A DNA stretch of 64,000 nt from Sphingomonadales bacterium UBA6157 (GCA_002423025.1 DIUN01000049.1:34874-98873), one strand, 5' to 3'. Positions 1 to 8,510 are shown, numbered from the stretch's first letter. Notes: a model not told the origin generated them from the sequence alone. Numbers and translations are program-made.

Positions 1-1226
1 GCGAACAGGCTCACCCGGTTGATGGTGAAGCCCATGATGTTGGAGGCAAACAGCGTCAGCAGGATGGTGGTGGGAATCACCACGGCCGTCACCCCGGCCT
101 CGCGCCAGCCGATGGCCAGCCCGATCAGCACCACGATGGAAACCGTCGCCAGCCCCAGATGGTAGAGCAGTTCATTGGCCTTCTCATCGGCACTGGCGCC
201 ATAGTTGCGTGTCACCGCGACTTCGATGCCGGCGGGGATCAGGCTGCCCTTCAGGCTCTCCACCCGCGACAGCAGTGCCTCGGACACCACCACGGCATTG
301 GCGCCGGCACGCTTGGCGATCGCCACGCTCACGGCGGGCGCGCTGCTCCACTGGCCGCCAGCCTCGGCGCGGGACCAGCGCCACGCCCGCGCCTGTGTCT
401 CGCCCGGCCCCTGCGTCACGCTGGCGACGTCACGCAGATACACCGGCGCGCCGCCAGCGCTTGCCACGCTGATCAGCCCGACGTCCGCGGCGCTGCGCAC
501 CTGCGCTCCGGCGCTCACCACCACGGCCTTGCCGCCCTGGCGGATGTTGCCCAGTGGCGCGCTGCGGTTGGCCTGCGAGGCCGCCTCGATTACGGCGGCC
601 AGTGGCACCTTGTGCAGCGCCAGCTTCGCCGGATCGGGCGCGATGCGGATCTCGTCCGGCCGCCCGCCGGTGATGAAGGTCAGCCCCACATCGTCCACCT
701 TGGCGACTTCGGCGAGCAGCTTGCCGGCGAGGTCGTGCAGCGCCTGGTCGGTCCAGCGCCCGGCGGCGCCGGGGCGGGGGGCGAGCGTCAGCACCATCAT
801 CGGCACATCGTTGATGCCGCGCACCGTCACTTTCGGGTCGGGGATGCCAACGGGGATGCGGTGCCAATTGGCCTGCAGCTTCTCGTTGATGCGGATGGCG
901 GCATCCTCGGGCTGCGAGCCGACGCGGAACCGCGCCGTCACCATCACGCCATCATCCTCGGCCTGGGTATAGACATGCTCGACGCCATCGACGCTGCGCA
1001 CGATCATTTCGAGCGGTATGCCCACCAGCTCCACCGCATCGGCGGCGGCAAGGCCAGGCGCCATCACCTGGATATCGACCATCGGCACGCTGATCTGCGG
1101 CTCTTCCTCGCGGGGAATCGCCAGCACGGCCAGCAGGCCGACGGCAATCGCCACGAGCAGCGCCAGCGGCGTGAGCGGCGAGCCGATGCTGGCGCGCGTC
1201 AGCCGCCCGGAGAGACCAAGGTTCAT
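1..1226 (-). CDS. RND efflux permease, N-terminal part (cut by window edge)
   Basis: Inner-membrane proton-driven permease of a tripartite RND (AcrB-type) pump. About 408 N-terminal residues are visible and the C-terminal part lies beyond position 1. A first membrane helix (about residues 14-32) is followed by the porter start PREEEPQISVPMV, a long periplasmic porter region, and the second helix block, seen as GWREAGVTAVVIPTT and the following hydrophobic stretch. The ATG at 1226 lies 7 bases after the stop of the adaptor gene, so the two are cotranscribed. Substrate cannot be read from the sequence. The neighbouring rhodanese and sulfide:quinone oxidoreductase genes hint at a link to sulfur stress, which is inference. 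Confidence 0.9.
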   Translation of the reverse strand, partial: MNLGLSGRLTRASIGSPLTPLALLVAIAVGLLAVLAIPREEEPQISVPMVDIQVMAPGLAAADAVELVGIPLEMIVRSVDGVEHVYTQAEDDGVMVTARFRVGSQPEDAAIRINEKLQANWHRIPVGIPDPKVTVRGINDVPMMVLTLAPRPGAAGRWTDQALHDLAGKLLAEVAKVDDVGLTFITGGRPDEIRIAPDPAKLALHKVPLAAVIEAASQANRSAPLGNIRQGGKAVVVSAGAQVRSAADVGLISVASAGGAPVYLRDVASVTQGPGETQARAWRWSRAEAGGQWSSAPAVSVAIAKRAGANAVVVSEALLSRVESLKGSLIPAGIEVAVTRNYGASADEKANELLYHLGLATVSIVVLIGLAIGWREAGVTAVVIPTTILLTLFASNIMGFTINRVSLF

Positions 1227-1233
1227 TGCTGCC

Positions 1234-2286
1234 TCACCGGGTCGCGCTTGGGGGCGCGCTGGCGAGGAGTGTGTCACCGGCGCCAACGCCGGAGAGAATC
1301 TCGACGCTGCCGGCATCGGCCAGCGGCGCGGTCTGCACCGTCACACTCGCCGTGGTGCCATCGCGCTGGCGCAGCGTCACATAATCCATGCCGAAACGCG
1401 TGGTGATGAAGCGCCGCGGCACGACCAGCGCCGGCCGTTCGCCCACCGCCACCAGAACGCTCACCCGCTTGCCGATGAGATCGGCAGAGAGGCCGGGCAT
1501 GGTGGCATCGGCGCGCAAAACGCCGCCACTCACGGCGGGATAGACCTGGGTAATGGCACCCTGCCGGCTGCCGCTGCCCGGCTCTTCAAGCGTCACGGCG
1601 CTGCCGGCGCGCACGGTGCCGGCCAGCGTTTCCGGCAGCGCCAGCTTGAGAATCAGCGGCCCGGCGGTGATGCTGGCCACCGGCATGCCGGCTGCCACCA
1701 CCGAGCCGGCGGGCACATCGGCCCGCAGCACCCGGCCGGCGGCGGGCGCGAAGATCGCGCCCTGCGCCCCCATGCTGGCGCTGGCCTGTGCCTGCGCGCC
1801 GGCAGCCCGGGCCTGCGCCCCGGCGGCGCGCGCCATGGCCTGGGCCTGCTCCAGCCGCGCCTTGGCATAGACCTTGTTGTCATAAAGATATTGCACGCGC
1901 GCCAGCTCGGCCTCGGCGCGGGCGCGCTCGGCATCGGCGGCGCCCACCTGCGCCGCCATGGCGCTGGCCTCGAAGCCCAGCCGTGCATCCGTCACCAGCC
2001 CGATGCGCTGGCCCTTGCGCACCATGTCCCCGGCGCGAACGTCCAGCGCCACCAGCGTGCCGTTGATGCGGGCGCGGGCCTCGGCAAGGTCACGTGTGGT
2101 GATCTCGGCGCTCAGCGGCTTCATGTCCGGCACCACCGCCAGCGCCAGCTTGCGGGCTTCGCCGCTGGTGGCGGCGGCTTGTGGCGCACGCTCCGGCGCC
2201 TCGCTGCCGCAGCCGGCGAGCAGCAGTGCCGCCAGCCCTGCGAAAGCAAGCGGCCTGCCGTGCCAGAGAAAGGTGCCCGGAGCCAT
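1234..2286 (-). CDS. RND efflux adaptor (membrane fusion protein), lipoprotein
   Basis: Periplasmic adaptor linking an RND permease to an outer-membrane channel, 350 residues. The chosen ATG at 2286 opens onto a lipoprotein signal ending in the lipobox LLLAGC (Cys about residue 25), so the mature protein is lipid-anchored. It has the usual adaptor layout: a half-lipoyl segment (VALDVRAGDMVRKGQRIG), an Ala/Glu/Arg-rich helical hairpin (about residues 100-150), the second lipoyl half (IFAPAAGRVLRADVPAGSVV) and beta-barrel and membrane-proximal domains. Longer in-frame starts upstream would bury the signal peptide. The permease gene follows after 7 bases. Confidence 0.92.
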   Translation of the reverse strand: MAPGTFLWHGRPLAFAGLAALLLAGCGSEAPERAPQAAATSGEARKLALAVVPDMKPLSAEITTRDLAEARARINGTLVALDVRAGDMVRKGQRIGLVTDARLGFEASAMAAQVGAADAERARAEAELARVQYLYDNKVYAKARLEQAQAMARAAGAQARAAGAQAQASASMGAQGAIFAPAAGRVLRADVPAGSVVAAGMPVASITAGPLILKLALPETLAGTVRAGSAVTLEEPGSGSRQGAITQVYPAVSGGVLRADATMPGLSADLIGKRVSVLVAVGERPALVVPRRFITTRFGMDYVTLRQRDGTTASVTVQTAPLADAGSVEILSGVGAGDTLLASAPPSATR

Positions 2287-2327
2287 TGTGCTGTTCCTAC
2301 CCTGTTGCGCCCCTGTTGCGGGCAGGC

Positions 2328-2657
2328 TCAGCCCTTCACCACCGGCAGGCCGGCGGCTTTCCAGGCGGCGAGGCCACCGGCGAGGTGCGTATCGATGCTG
2401 GCCTGCGCCACGCTGCACTTGTCCAGCGCCATGCCCGAGCGCTTGCCGCCGGCGCATTGCAGGATGACGGGCTTGCCGCCGGCATCGGGCAGGCCGGCAG
2501 GATCAAAGCCGGAGAGCGGCACATTGACGGCGCCGGCGATTCGCTCGGCGGCGAACTCGTTGGGTTCGCGCACGTCGATCAGCAGCGCCTTGCCGTCGGC
2601 GAGCATGGCGGCCAGCTCGGCCGGATTCACTTCGCGATGTCCGGGGCTTGTCATCAT
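2328..2657 (-). CDS. Rhodanese-domain sulfurtransferase
   Basis: Single-domain rhodanese of 109 residues. It carries the family signature LLIDVREPNEF, the active-site cysteine in the loop CAGGKRSG, and the closing HLAGGLAAWKAAGLP. Such enzymes move sulfane sulfur from persulfide or glutathione persulfide to acceptors and often work beside sulfide:quinone oxidoreductase. The ATG at 2657 (or the adjacent one at 2654) follows an AAGGA ribosome-binding site on the minus strand; a longer frame to 2708 would run through the presumed operator. It is the first gene of the leftward rhodanese-adaptor-permease unit and is divergent from the sqr gene. Confidence 0.92.
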   Translation of the reverse strand: MMTSPGHREVNPAELAAMLADGKALLIDVREPNEFAAERIAGAVNVPLSGFDPAGLPDAGGKPVILQCAGGKRSGMALDKCSVAQASIDTHLAGGLAAWKAAGLPVVKG

Positions 2658-2682
2658 GGCATCCTTACAGGTTTGATTTGTC

Positions 2683-2715
2683 ACTTGCATATATCGTGTA
2701 ATCAACATATCAAGT
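2683..2715. promoter_or_regulatory. Candidate operator in rhodanese/sqr divergent region
   Basis: AT-rich dyad in the 102-base divergent intergenic region. The left arm ACTTGCATAT faces the right arm ATATCAAGT, an inverted repeat interrupted by one extra base, with a 14-base centre. It sits where a repressor could block both promoters. An ArsR-family persulfide sensor (BigR or SqrR type) would be the expected regulator from known biology, but no such gene is present in the window. Confidence 0.4.
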
Positions 2716-2759
2716 CAAGCAACTTGTCGGCCCGAAGCAGGGCTTGAGGGAGCATCATC

Positions 2760-4040
2760 ATGGCCAAGCCTCGCATCATCATTCTTGGCGCCGGCCTTGG
2801 CGGCACCATCGCGGCCTATGAGATTCAGCACGCCGTGAAAGGCCGTGCGGAAGTGATGACCGTCGCCGAATCGGAGGACTATTGGTTCATCCCGTCGAAC
2901 CCCTGGGTGGCGGTGCGCTGGCGCGAGCCCGAGGCGATCCGGGTGCATCTGCCGCCAGTATTCAAGAAAAAGGGTATCGGCTTCACCTCGGTGGGCGCCA
3001 AGCGCGTGCATCCGGCGGAAAAGCGGCTGGAATTGAACGATGGCACCAGCCTCACTTACGATTATCTCGTAATCGCAACCGGTCCCAACCTGGCTTTTGA
3101 CGAGATCAGCGGCCTTGGCCCGCATGGCGGCCACACGGTTTCCGTGTGCGAGACGGCGCATGCTGCGGAAGCGGCCGAGCAGTTCGAGCGCTTTTGCCAG
3201 AACCCCGGGCCGATCATCGTCGGCGCCGTGCAGGGGGCCTCCTGCTACGGCCCGGCCTATGAGTTCATGCTCATCCTCGAAACCGAGCTGCGCCGCCGCA
3301 AGATCCGCGACAAGGTGCCGATGACCTTCGTGACCGCCGAGCCCTATATCGGCCATCTCGGCCTTGATGGCGTGGGAGACACCAAGTCGCTGCTCGAAAG
3401 CACGCTGCGCGACAAGCATATCAAATGGGTCACCAGCGCCCGTGTCACCAGCGTCGAGCCCGGCATGATGCATGTCGAGGAGGTGGCCGAGGGCAATGTG
3501 GTGACCAAGACCCATGACCTGCCGTTCGGCTTTGCCATGATGCTGCCGGCCTTCCGCGGTGTGCCGGCGGTGTTCGGCATCGAGGGGCTCGTCAACCCGC
3601 GCGGCTTCGTGCTGGTGGACAAGCACCAGCGCAACCCGGCGTTTCCGGAGGTGTTCGCGCTGGGCGTCTGCGTCGCCATTCCGCCCACCGGCCCAACGCC
3701 CGTGCCGGTCGGCGTGCCGAAAACCGGCTTCATGATCGAGAGCATGGCCACGGCCATCGCCGCCAACCTCTCCGCTATCCTTGATGGCAAGCCGCCCATT
3801 GCCGAGGCGACCTGGAACGCCATTTGCCTGGCGGACTTCGGCGATGGCGGCGTGGCCTTTGTGGCGCAGCCGCAGATTCCGCCGCGCAACGTCAATTGGT
3901 CTTCGAGTGGAAAATGGGTCCACCTCGCCAAAGTCGGCTTTGAAAAATACTTCCTGCGCAAGATCCGCAAGGGCGAGAGCGAGCCTTTCTACGAGAAACT
4001 CGCCCTGCACGTGCTGGGCATTGAAAAACTGAAGATGTGA
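2760..4040 (+). CDS. sqr: Sulfide:quinone oxidoreductase
   Basis: FAD-dependent membrane-associated flavoprotein of 426 residues that oxidises sulfide to sulfane sulfur and passes electrons to quinone. The N-terminal dinucleotide fold is IIILGAGLGGTIAAYEI and the second FAD motif is YDYLVIATGPNLAF. Cysteines at 130, 162 and 356 fall at nearly the same positions as the three functional cysteines (128, 160, 356) of the Acidithiobacillus enzyme, which strongly supports SQR over flavocytochrome c or type II NADH dehydrogenase. A C-terminal amphipathic segment (residues about 380-426) could sit on the membrane. It is followed after 10 bases by a small membrane protein gene and then a TolC-family gene. 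Confidence 0.9.
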   Translation: MAKPRIIILGAGLGGTIAAYEIQHAVKGRAEVMTVAESEDYWFIPSNPWVAVRWREPEAIRVHLPPVFKKKGIGFTSVGAKRVHPAEKRLELNDGTSLTYDYLVIATGPNLAFDEISGLGPHGGHTVSVCETAHAAEAAEQFERFCQNPGPIIVGAVQGASCYGPAYEFMLILETELRRRKIRDKVPMTFVTAEPYIGHLGLDGVGDTKSLLESTLRDKHIKWVTSARVTSVEPGMMHVEEVAEGNVVTKTHDLPFGFAMMLPAFRGVPAVFGIEGLVNPRGFVLVDKHQRNPAFPEVFALGVCVAIPPTGPTPVPVGVPKTGFMIESMATAIAANLSAILDGKPPIAEATWNAICLADFGDGGVAFVAQPQIPPRNVNWSSSGKWVHLAKVGFEKYFLRKIRKGESEPFYEKLALHVLGIEKLKM

Positions 4041-4050
4041 GGAAAGCACC

Positions 4051-4254
4051 ATGAATGTAGACCGTGCCGTGATGCTGTTTGCCGGGTTCGTCGTGCTGGC
4101 GAGCATCAGCCTGTCGCTCGCCGTTCACCCCTGGTGGCTGGCGCTCACCGCCTTTGCCGGGCTCAACCTCGTGCAGGCCAGCTTCACCGGTTTTTGCCCG
4201 GCCGCAATCGTGTTCCGGCGCATGGGCCTCAAGCCGGGCAATGCGTTCAAGTGA
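4051..4254 (+). CDS. YgaP-type small membrane protein (DUF2892)
   Basis: Protein of 67 residues with two membrane helices (about 7-25 and 28-45) and a short tail FRRMGLKPGNAF. It matches the membrane part of the E. coli YgaP sulfurtransferase, recognisable by the conserved GFCPAAIVFRRMGL. In YgaP this segment is fused to a rhodanese domain; here the rhodanese is a separate gene about 1.4 kb away on the opposite strand. The gene follows sqr by 10 bases and overlaps the next gene by 4 bases, so all three are one unit. Confidence 0.85.
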   Translation: MNVDRAVMLFAGFVVLASISLSLAVHPWWLALTAFAGLNLVQASFTGFCPAAIVFRRMGLKPGNAFK

Positions 4255-5510
4255 AGCCATCTGCATCATGGCGTGCGGCACTGCTGGGCACCTTGTGGCT
4301 CGCCGCCCCGGCGGGGGCCACCACGCTTGATGAAGCGATTGCCGCCGCCATGGCGCATTCTCCCGCCGTGGCGATGGCGGCGAGCGCCGGCGACGCGGCG
4401 GACGCGCGGCTGGAGCAGGCCCGCGCCGCCACGCGCCCCACCGCCACGCTCTCCGGCACCATCGGCTATGGCCGGCTGGACATGAAGCAGTTCTTCGGGC
4501 TGGGCGCCGAGAACGTCACGCCGCGCGCGGCCATGGCGACCATCGAGCAACCGCTGTTCACCGGTGGCCGGGCGGCTGCCGCACGTGCCCAGGCCCGGGC
4601 CGGGCAGGCAGCTGCCGAGGCCGGCAAGCTGCGCACGCGCGGAGACCTCGCAGCGCAGGTGGCGCAGGCCTATGGCGGCGTGCTCACCGCGGCGCGGATG
4701 CGCGCCATGGCCGGCGAGCTTGTGGCGCAAACCACCGAGATCGAGCGGCAGGCGCGGCTGCGCTTCCGCGCCGGGGAGAGCCCGAGCACCGATGTGGCAC
4801 AAGCGACGGCGCGCGCTGCCGAGGCCCGGGCGATTCTGGCCCGTGCCGAGGGCGGCGCGGCGTTGGCCGAGGCGCAGTATCGCAACCTTGTGGGCGTCGC
4901 GCCCGAAGCACTTGAGCCGCTGCCGCAGGGTGCGGCTGTGCCCGAAAGCCTTGATGCCGCCATTGCCGAAGCCCAGGCGGCCAACCCGGCGCGGGCTGCT
5001 GCTGTTGCGGCACTGGCGGCGGCGCGCGCGGTCGCAGCCGGTGCCCGCGCCGATCGGCTGCCGACGGCGGGTGCCTTTGCCGAAGCCTCGATGGTGCGGG
5101 ACCAGTTCTTCCCGGATTACAGCGCCAATGCCGCCACCGTGGGGGTGCGGGCGCGCTGGCAGCTCTATTCCGGCGGCCGCGTGGGTGGCCGCATTTCCGA
5201 AGCCAGCGCCGAGGTCCGCAGCGCCGAGGCGGCCCTGCGCGCCGCCGACCAGCAGCTGGAAGCCGATGTCATCAGCGCCTTTCAGGATGTGCGCACGCAA
5301 GCGATGGTGCGCGACGCTGCCGACGCACAGGCGCTGGCAGCGGCCGAGGCGCTCGCCGCTGTCGGCCATGAGGTGCGCGTCGGCATGAAGCCGCAGCTTG
5401 CCCAGCTCGACGCGGCGCGGGAGAACATCGCCGCCGCCGCCGCCCAGGCACAGGCCCGCGCCGATGCCGTGGTGGCGCGCTACCGGCTGGCAGCGTTGCT
5501 CGGGCGCTGA
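4251..5510 (+). CDS. TolC-family outer membrane efflux protein
   Basis: Outer-membrane channel of a tripartite efflux system, 419 residues. The GTG start at 4251 overlaps the preceding stop (GTGA) and opens a signal peptide ending in APAGA. The mature protein shows the two-fold TolC repeat: TLDEAIAAAMAHSPAV, long Ala/Glu/Arg-rich coiled-coil helices, and the beta segments MATIEQPLFTGGR and VRARWQLYSGGRVGG. It lies in the sqr transcription unit rather than beside the RND adaptor and permease, which are divergent about 2 kb upstream. The three proteins probably assemble into one pump, which is inference. Confidence 0.9.
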   Translation: MKPSASWRAALLGTLWLAAPAGATTLDEAIAAAMAHSPAVAMAASAGDAADARLEQARAATRPTATLSGTIGYGRLDMKQFFGLGAENVTPRAAMATIEQPLFTGGRAAAARAQARAGQAAAEAGKLRTRGDLAAQVAQAYGGVLTAARMRAMAGELVAQTTEIERQARLRFRAGESPSTDVAQATARAAEARAILARAEGGAALAEAQYRNLVGVAPEALEPLPQGAAVPESLDAAIAEAQAANPARAAAVAALAAARAVAAGARADRLPTAGAFAEASMVRDQFFPDYSANAATVGVRARWQLYSGGRVGGRISEASAEVRSAEAALRAADQQLEADVISAFQDVRTQAMVRDAADAQALAAAEALAAVGHEVRVGMKPQLAQLDAARENIAAAAAQAQARADAVVARYRLAALLGR

Positions 5511-5524
5511 AACCGGTTCGGGGC

Positions 5525-6070
5525 TTAGTCCTGCACCAGCCCGTAGCCCTTGCTCTGCAGCGTCGCGATGGTGATGATCGCCGCCGGATCGACCTTGACC
5601 AGCGGGTTGATCTCCTCGGTCGCATAGCCGCGCGCTAGCCCGGACTGGCCGCAGAGCCGGATGCTGACGCCGGCCTCGCTGAGCATCTTGATCAGCTCGA
5701 AATTGGGGTTGGGCTTGCCGTGGCGCTTCATGTGCGCCTCCTGGGTCAGCACCAGCGTATCGGGCTTGCCATGCACGATCACCGCGATGTTGCCGGCCGC
5801 CGGGCGCACGCCATAGCGGCCCAGGATGTTGAGCAGCAGCGCCACGCGGCGCAGGCCCTGGTGCGCCGTGGCCGGATCTGCCGGGGCGGCGGAAACATCG
5901 AAGAGCAGCTTATATTCAAGCTTGGGGTCCGGGATCTCGAAGGCATCGGGAATCTCGCCGAACATGCCATAGCCGGGGATGACCGGCGCCGGCAGCGGCG
6001 GGGTGAGAGCCAGCGCCGGCGCGGCAGCCAAGGCTGCGGCGATGATCAGGCTCATGGCGAAAGTGCGCAT
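5525..6070 (-). CDS. Exported DsrE-family protein
   Basis: Protein of 181 residues starting with a signal peptide (SLIIAAALAAAPALA) and followed by a DsrE/F-type fold: VALLLNILGRYGV, IAVIVHGKPDTLVL, and the cysteine-bearing strand SIRLCGQSG. DsrE-family proteins bind or transfer sulfur through such a cysteine, but most exported members have no proven role. The gene sits between the sqr unit (convergent) and tsdA (divergent), which supports a part in sulfur handling. The longer frame reaching 6214 would remove the signal peptide from the N-terminus, so the ATG at 6070 was chosen. Confidence 0.8.
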   Translation of the reverse strand: MRTFAMSLIIAAALAAAPALALTPPLPAPVIPGYGMFGEIPDAFEIPDPKLEYKLLFDVSAAPADPATAHQGLRRVALLLNILGRYGVRPAAGNIAVIVHGKPDTLVLTQEAHMKRHGKPNPNFELIKMLSEAGVSIRLCGQSGLARGYATEEINPLVKVDPAAIITIATLQSKGYGLVQD

Positions 6071-6158
6071 CGATTGTCCCCATCCGTTCGAGTGTCTAAG
6101 CTGAGCCGATGAAGCATAATCCTTGCCCGCGCGCCAGCGCCAGCCCGGCCTGATCGGC

Positions 6159-7121
6159 ATGGCGAAACCACTCCTTGCCGGGCTGGCGCTGGGGGCCATC
6201 ATCGGCGGCGGCATGGTCTACGCCCTCAATGACCGCCGATCGCCGGTGGAGCGCCCGCCCGGTGCCGGGCCGGTGCCGGCCCCAGTCCCACTGGATGCCG
6301 GCTTTTCCCCGCCCAGCGCCGCTGCAGCACCTAAAGATGCCTGGGGGGACGCTGTGCGGATGGGGGAAAACATCATGCGGGAGACCCGCATCCACGCCCC
6401 GGAAAACGTTGGAAACAGCCTCGCCTGCGCCAATTGCCACCTCGATGGTGGCCGCACGCCGGGCGCCGCGCCGCTCTGGGCAGCCTTTCCCAATTTCCCT
6501 GCCTACCGGGCGAAGAACAAGGAAATCAACAGCTTCCAGAAGCGCGCCCAGGATTGCTTCCTCTACAGCATGAACGGCATGCCGCCCGCGCTCGGCTCCC
6601 CCGTCCTGCTCGCGCTGGAGAGCTACGCCTTCTACATGGCCAAGGGCCTGCCGATCGGCGAATCCCCCAAGGGCCGCGGCTTCCCCAAGCTGGCAGACCC
6701 TGCAGAAACCCCTAGCGACGCGCGCGGAACGTTGGTTTACGCCGAGCATTGCGCCAGCTGCCACGGCCTCGATGGCGCTGGGCAAGTCACTGACGGAAAA
6801 CAGCTTTATCCGCCGCTCTGGGGCGCGAAATCCTATAACTGGGGCGCCGGCATGGCGACGATCGACAAGGCCGCAGCCTTCATCCACGCCAACATGCCGC
6901 TGGGCATGGGCGGCACACTCACCCCGCAACAGGCCTGGGATGTGGCGACCTACATCGATGGCAAGCCCCGCCCACAGGACCCGCGCTTCAAGACCAGCCC
7001 CGAAATCACCCGCGCCGCAAACCACAACAACAAGTTCTCGCGCTACGGCACGATAGTCGATGGCAAGCGCCTCGGAGACCCGGCAAGCACCCCGCCCGCC
7101 GGCTTCACGACCGGCGGCTGA
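6159..7121 (+). CDS. tsdA: Diheme c-type cytochrome, thiosulfate dehydrogenase TsdA type
   Basis: Periplasmic diheme cytochrome of about 320 residues that would oxidise thiosulfate to tetrathionate. After an N-terminal anchor (LLAGLALGAIIGGGMVYAL) and a Pro-rich linker come heme site CANCH (residues 90-94) and the segment QDCFLYSMNG. There Cys133 corresponds to the unusual cysteine ligand of heme 1 that marks TsdA. The second heme site is CASCH (198-202), with a later Met ligand candidate in NMPLGMGG. A TTG 36 bases upstream (6123) is an alternative start; the ATG at 6159 was preferred because it opens the signal anchor. The stop is 7 bases from the convergent luxR-type gene. Confidence 0.85.
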   Translation: MAKPLLAGLALGAIIGGGMVYALNDRRSPVERPPGAGPVPAPVPLDAGFSPPSAAAAPKDAWGDAVRMGENIMRETRIHAPENVGNSLACANCHLDGGRTPGAAPLWAAFPNFPAYRAKNKEINSFQKRAQDCFLYSMNGMPPALGSPVLLALESYAFYMAKGLPIGESPKGRGFPKLADPAETPSDARGTLVYAEHCASCHGLDGAGQVTDGKQLYPPLWGAKSYNWGAGMATIDKAAAFIHANMPLGMGGTLTPQQAWDVATYIDGKPRPQDPRFKTSPEITRAANHNNKFSRYGTIVDGKRLGDPASTPPAGFTTGG

Positions 7122-7127
7122 GTCGCC

Positions 7128-8144
7128 TCAAGCAGCAGTGGCCAGCGCGGCGCTGATTTCGCTATTGCGGCTCACCCCAAGCCTGCGGTGAACGGCGGCT
7201 ATGTGGTTGCGAGCCGTGGTCGGCGCGATGCCGAGATGGGATGCTATCTCGCGATAACTATGCCCCCCGGCGCAAAGGGCGGCCACTTCTCGTTCGCGGG
7301 GGCTGAGTGCATCGGCTGCCACACGTTCGCGAGCCAGCAGCAGGCTTACATCCAGAGCATGGCGCGCCTTGAGAACGATATGTTCTCCGACATAGTTGCT
7401 CGCATCGGGCTCGGCGAGCAGCGCAGTGATCGCTTCAGGCGGCTGCGGACCCGACCAGCCTGGCCATTCGATGCGGATCAGCGCAACGAATTCGGCCTCA
7501 GCGGCAGAAACCAGGCCGGCGCGGCTGACGGCGGCTCGCCGCGGTGTGCCGGCGCTGGCGAGCATCGATCGGCTGAGGCTTTCAATCTGATTTTCGGTCC
7601 AGCAGCGCATCAGATGTGGAAACATCGCCTGCACATAGGCTGTCGCGCTAGGCTCAAATGGCGCTGCGGCGGGGCTGCGAAACAGCACTAGACCGGTGGC
7701 AATGCCTAGCGCCGAATCAAAGCTGGCAGTGGACATTATGTGACCAATCTGGTGCTCTGCGGTGAGTGTACGCAACTGCTCAGGCGCGTCTGGCCCGATG
7801 CTGTAGGCAATGCTGGTGCCGGGGTTGCCAAGCACGGCCAGCAATTGTGGATCAACGGCAGCCGCCGTCTGCGCGTCGGCAAAAGCGGTGTCGACAAGGT
7901 TCAAAAGCGTCACCTCGCGAAAGACGAAGCCCGGCCGCCCGGCAAGTCCGCCGATAGCAGCGCTGCCCCAGATGGCACTGTCGAAAGCTAAGTTGCGACC
8001 GAGGATGGCAAGTGCATTGGTGCGAAAATCAGCAGAAGTACAATCGTGCACTGTAGCGGTTAGCGCAGTTATGGCGTCACTGAAGTCCTGCAGTCCGGCT
8101 GACGGCCTTGCAGTGTTTCGCATTCGCTCCGCGCCATCCGGCAT
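7128..8144 (-). CDS. LuxR-family transcriptional regulator
   Basis: Regulator of 338 residues. The C-terminal quarter is a LuxR-type helix-turn-helix: LSPREREVAALCAGGHSYREI, then LGIAPTTARNHIAAVHRRLG. The N-terminal 270 residues have no receiver, PAS or autoinducer-domain motif that I recognise, so the input signal is unknown. The gene is divergent from the MMPL-LolA transporter operon across a 366-base region with repeated ATGCA motifs, which makes that operon its likely target. It converges on tsdA, with only 6 bases between the stops. Confidence 0.85.
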   Translation of the reverse strand: MPDGAERMRNTARPSAGLQDFSDAITALTATVHDCTSADFRTNALAILGRNLAFDSAIWGSAAIGGLAGRPGFVFREVTLLNLVDTAFADAQTAAAVDPQLLAVLGNPGTSIAYSIGPDAPEQLRTLTAEHQIGHIMSTASFDSALGIATGLVLFRSPAAAPFEPSATAYVQAMFPHLMRCWTENQIESLSRSMLASAGTPRRAAVSRAGLVSAAEAEFVALIRIEWPGWSGPQPPEAITALLAEPDASNYVGEHIVLKARHALDVSLLLARERVAADALSPREREVAALCAGGHSYREIASHLGIAPTTARNHIAAVHRRLGVSRNSEISAALATAA

Positions 8145-8510
8145 TGCAGCCCTCTACCCAGCCGTCGATTTTTCCTGCTCACTGTAATAACCATAATCAT
8201 GAATTACGAATCAGCAAGGCGAAGATCCAATCAGTGACAGAAAATGCACTAGACAGCGATAAATTGATACAAATGCATTATTGCCGCTCGTGACATTATG
8301 CACTCTATTTAGACCACGTTTGCAATCATGCAGTGATTTTGCGGCTGCGGGCGGTAAGCGCCATGGCTGCGTGAACGTAGTGCAACAACTGCTGCAGAAG
8401 CGGCGGTTGCGGGATTGACCGAAACGATGGGCGTCGGCACGTGTCAAGGAGGCGCGGTGCTTTTCAGGTTGCCGTTGGTCCGCTCGCAGTGTGGAAACAG
8501 GGAGGCTACA
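8145..8510. promoter_or_regulatory. Divergent regulatory region, luxR-type gene / MMPL operon
   Basis: A 366-base stretch without a gene, clearly more AT-rich than its surroundings between about 8190 and 8340. ATGCA occurs at 8244, 8273, 8298 and 8328, spaced 29, 25 and 30 bases, a regular pattern that could be stacked binding sites. No consensus promoter was convincing. A purine-rich GGGAGG just before 8511 is the ribosome-binding site of the MMPL gene. Confidence 0.45.

Noticed and set aside
2715..4106. Long minus-strand open frame of 463 codons opposite sqr
   Set aside because: It mirrors the sqr gene, has His/Arg/Gly-rich translation without any domain, and is explained by GC-rich codon bias.
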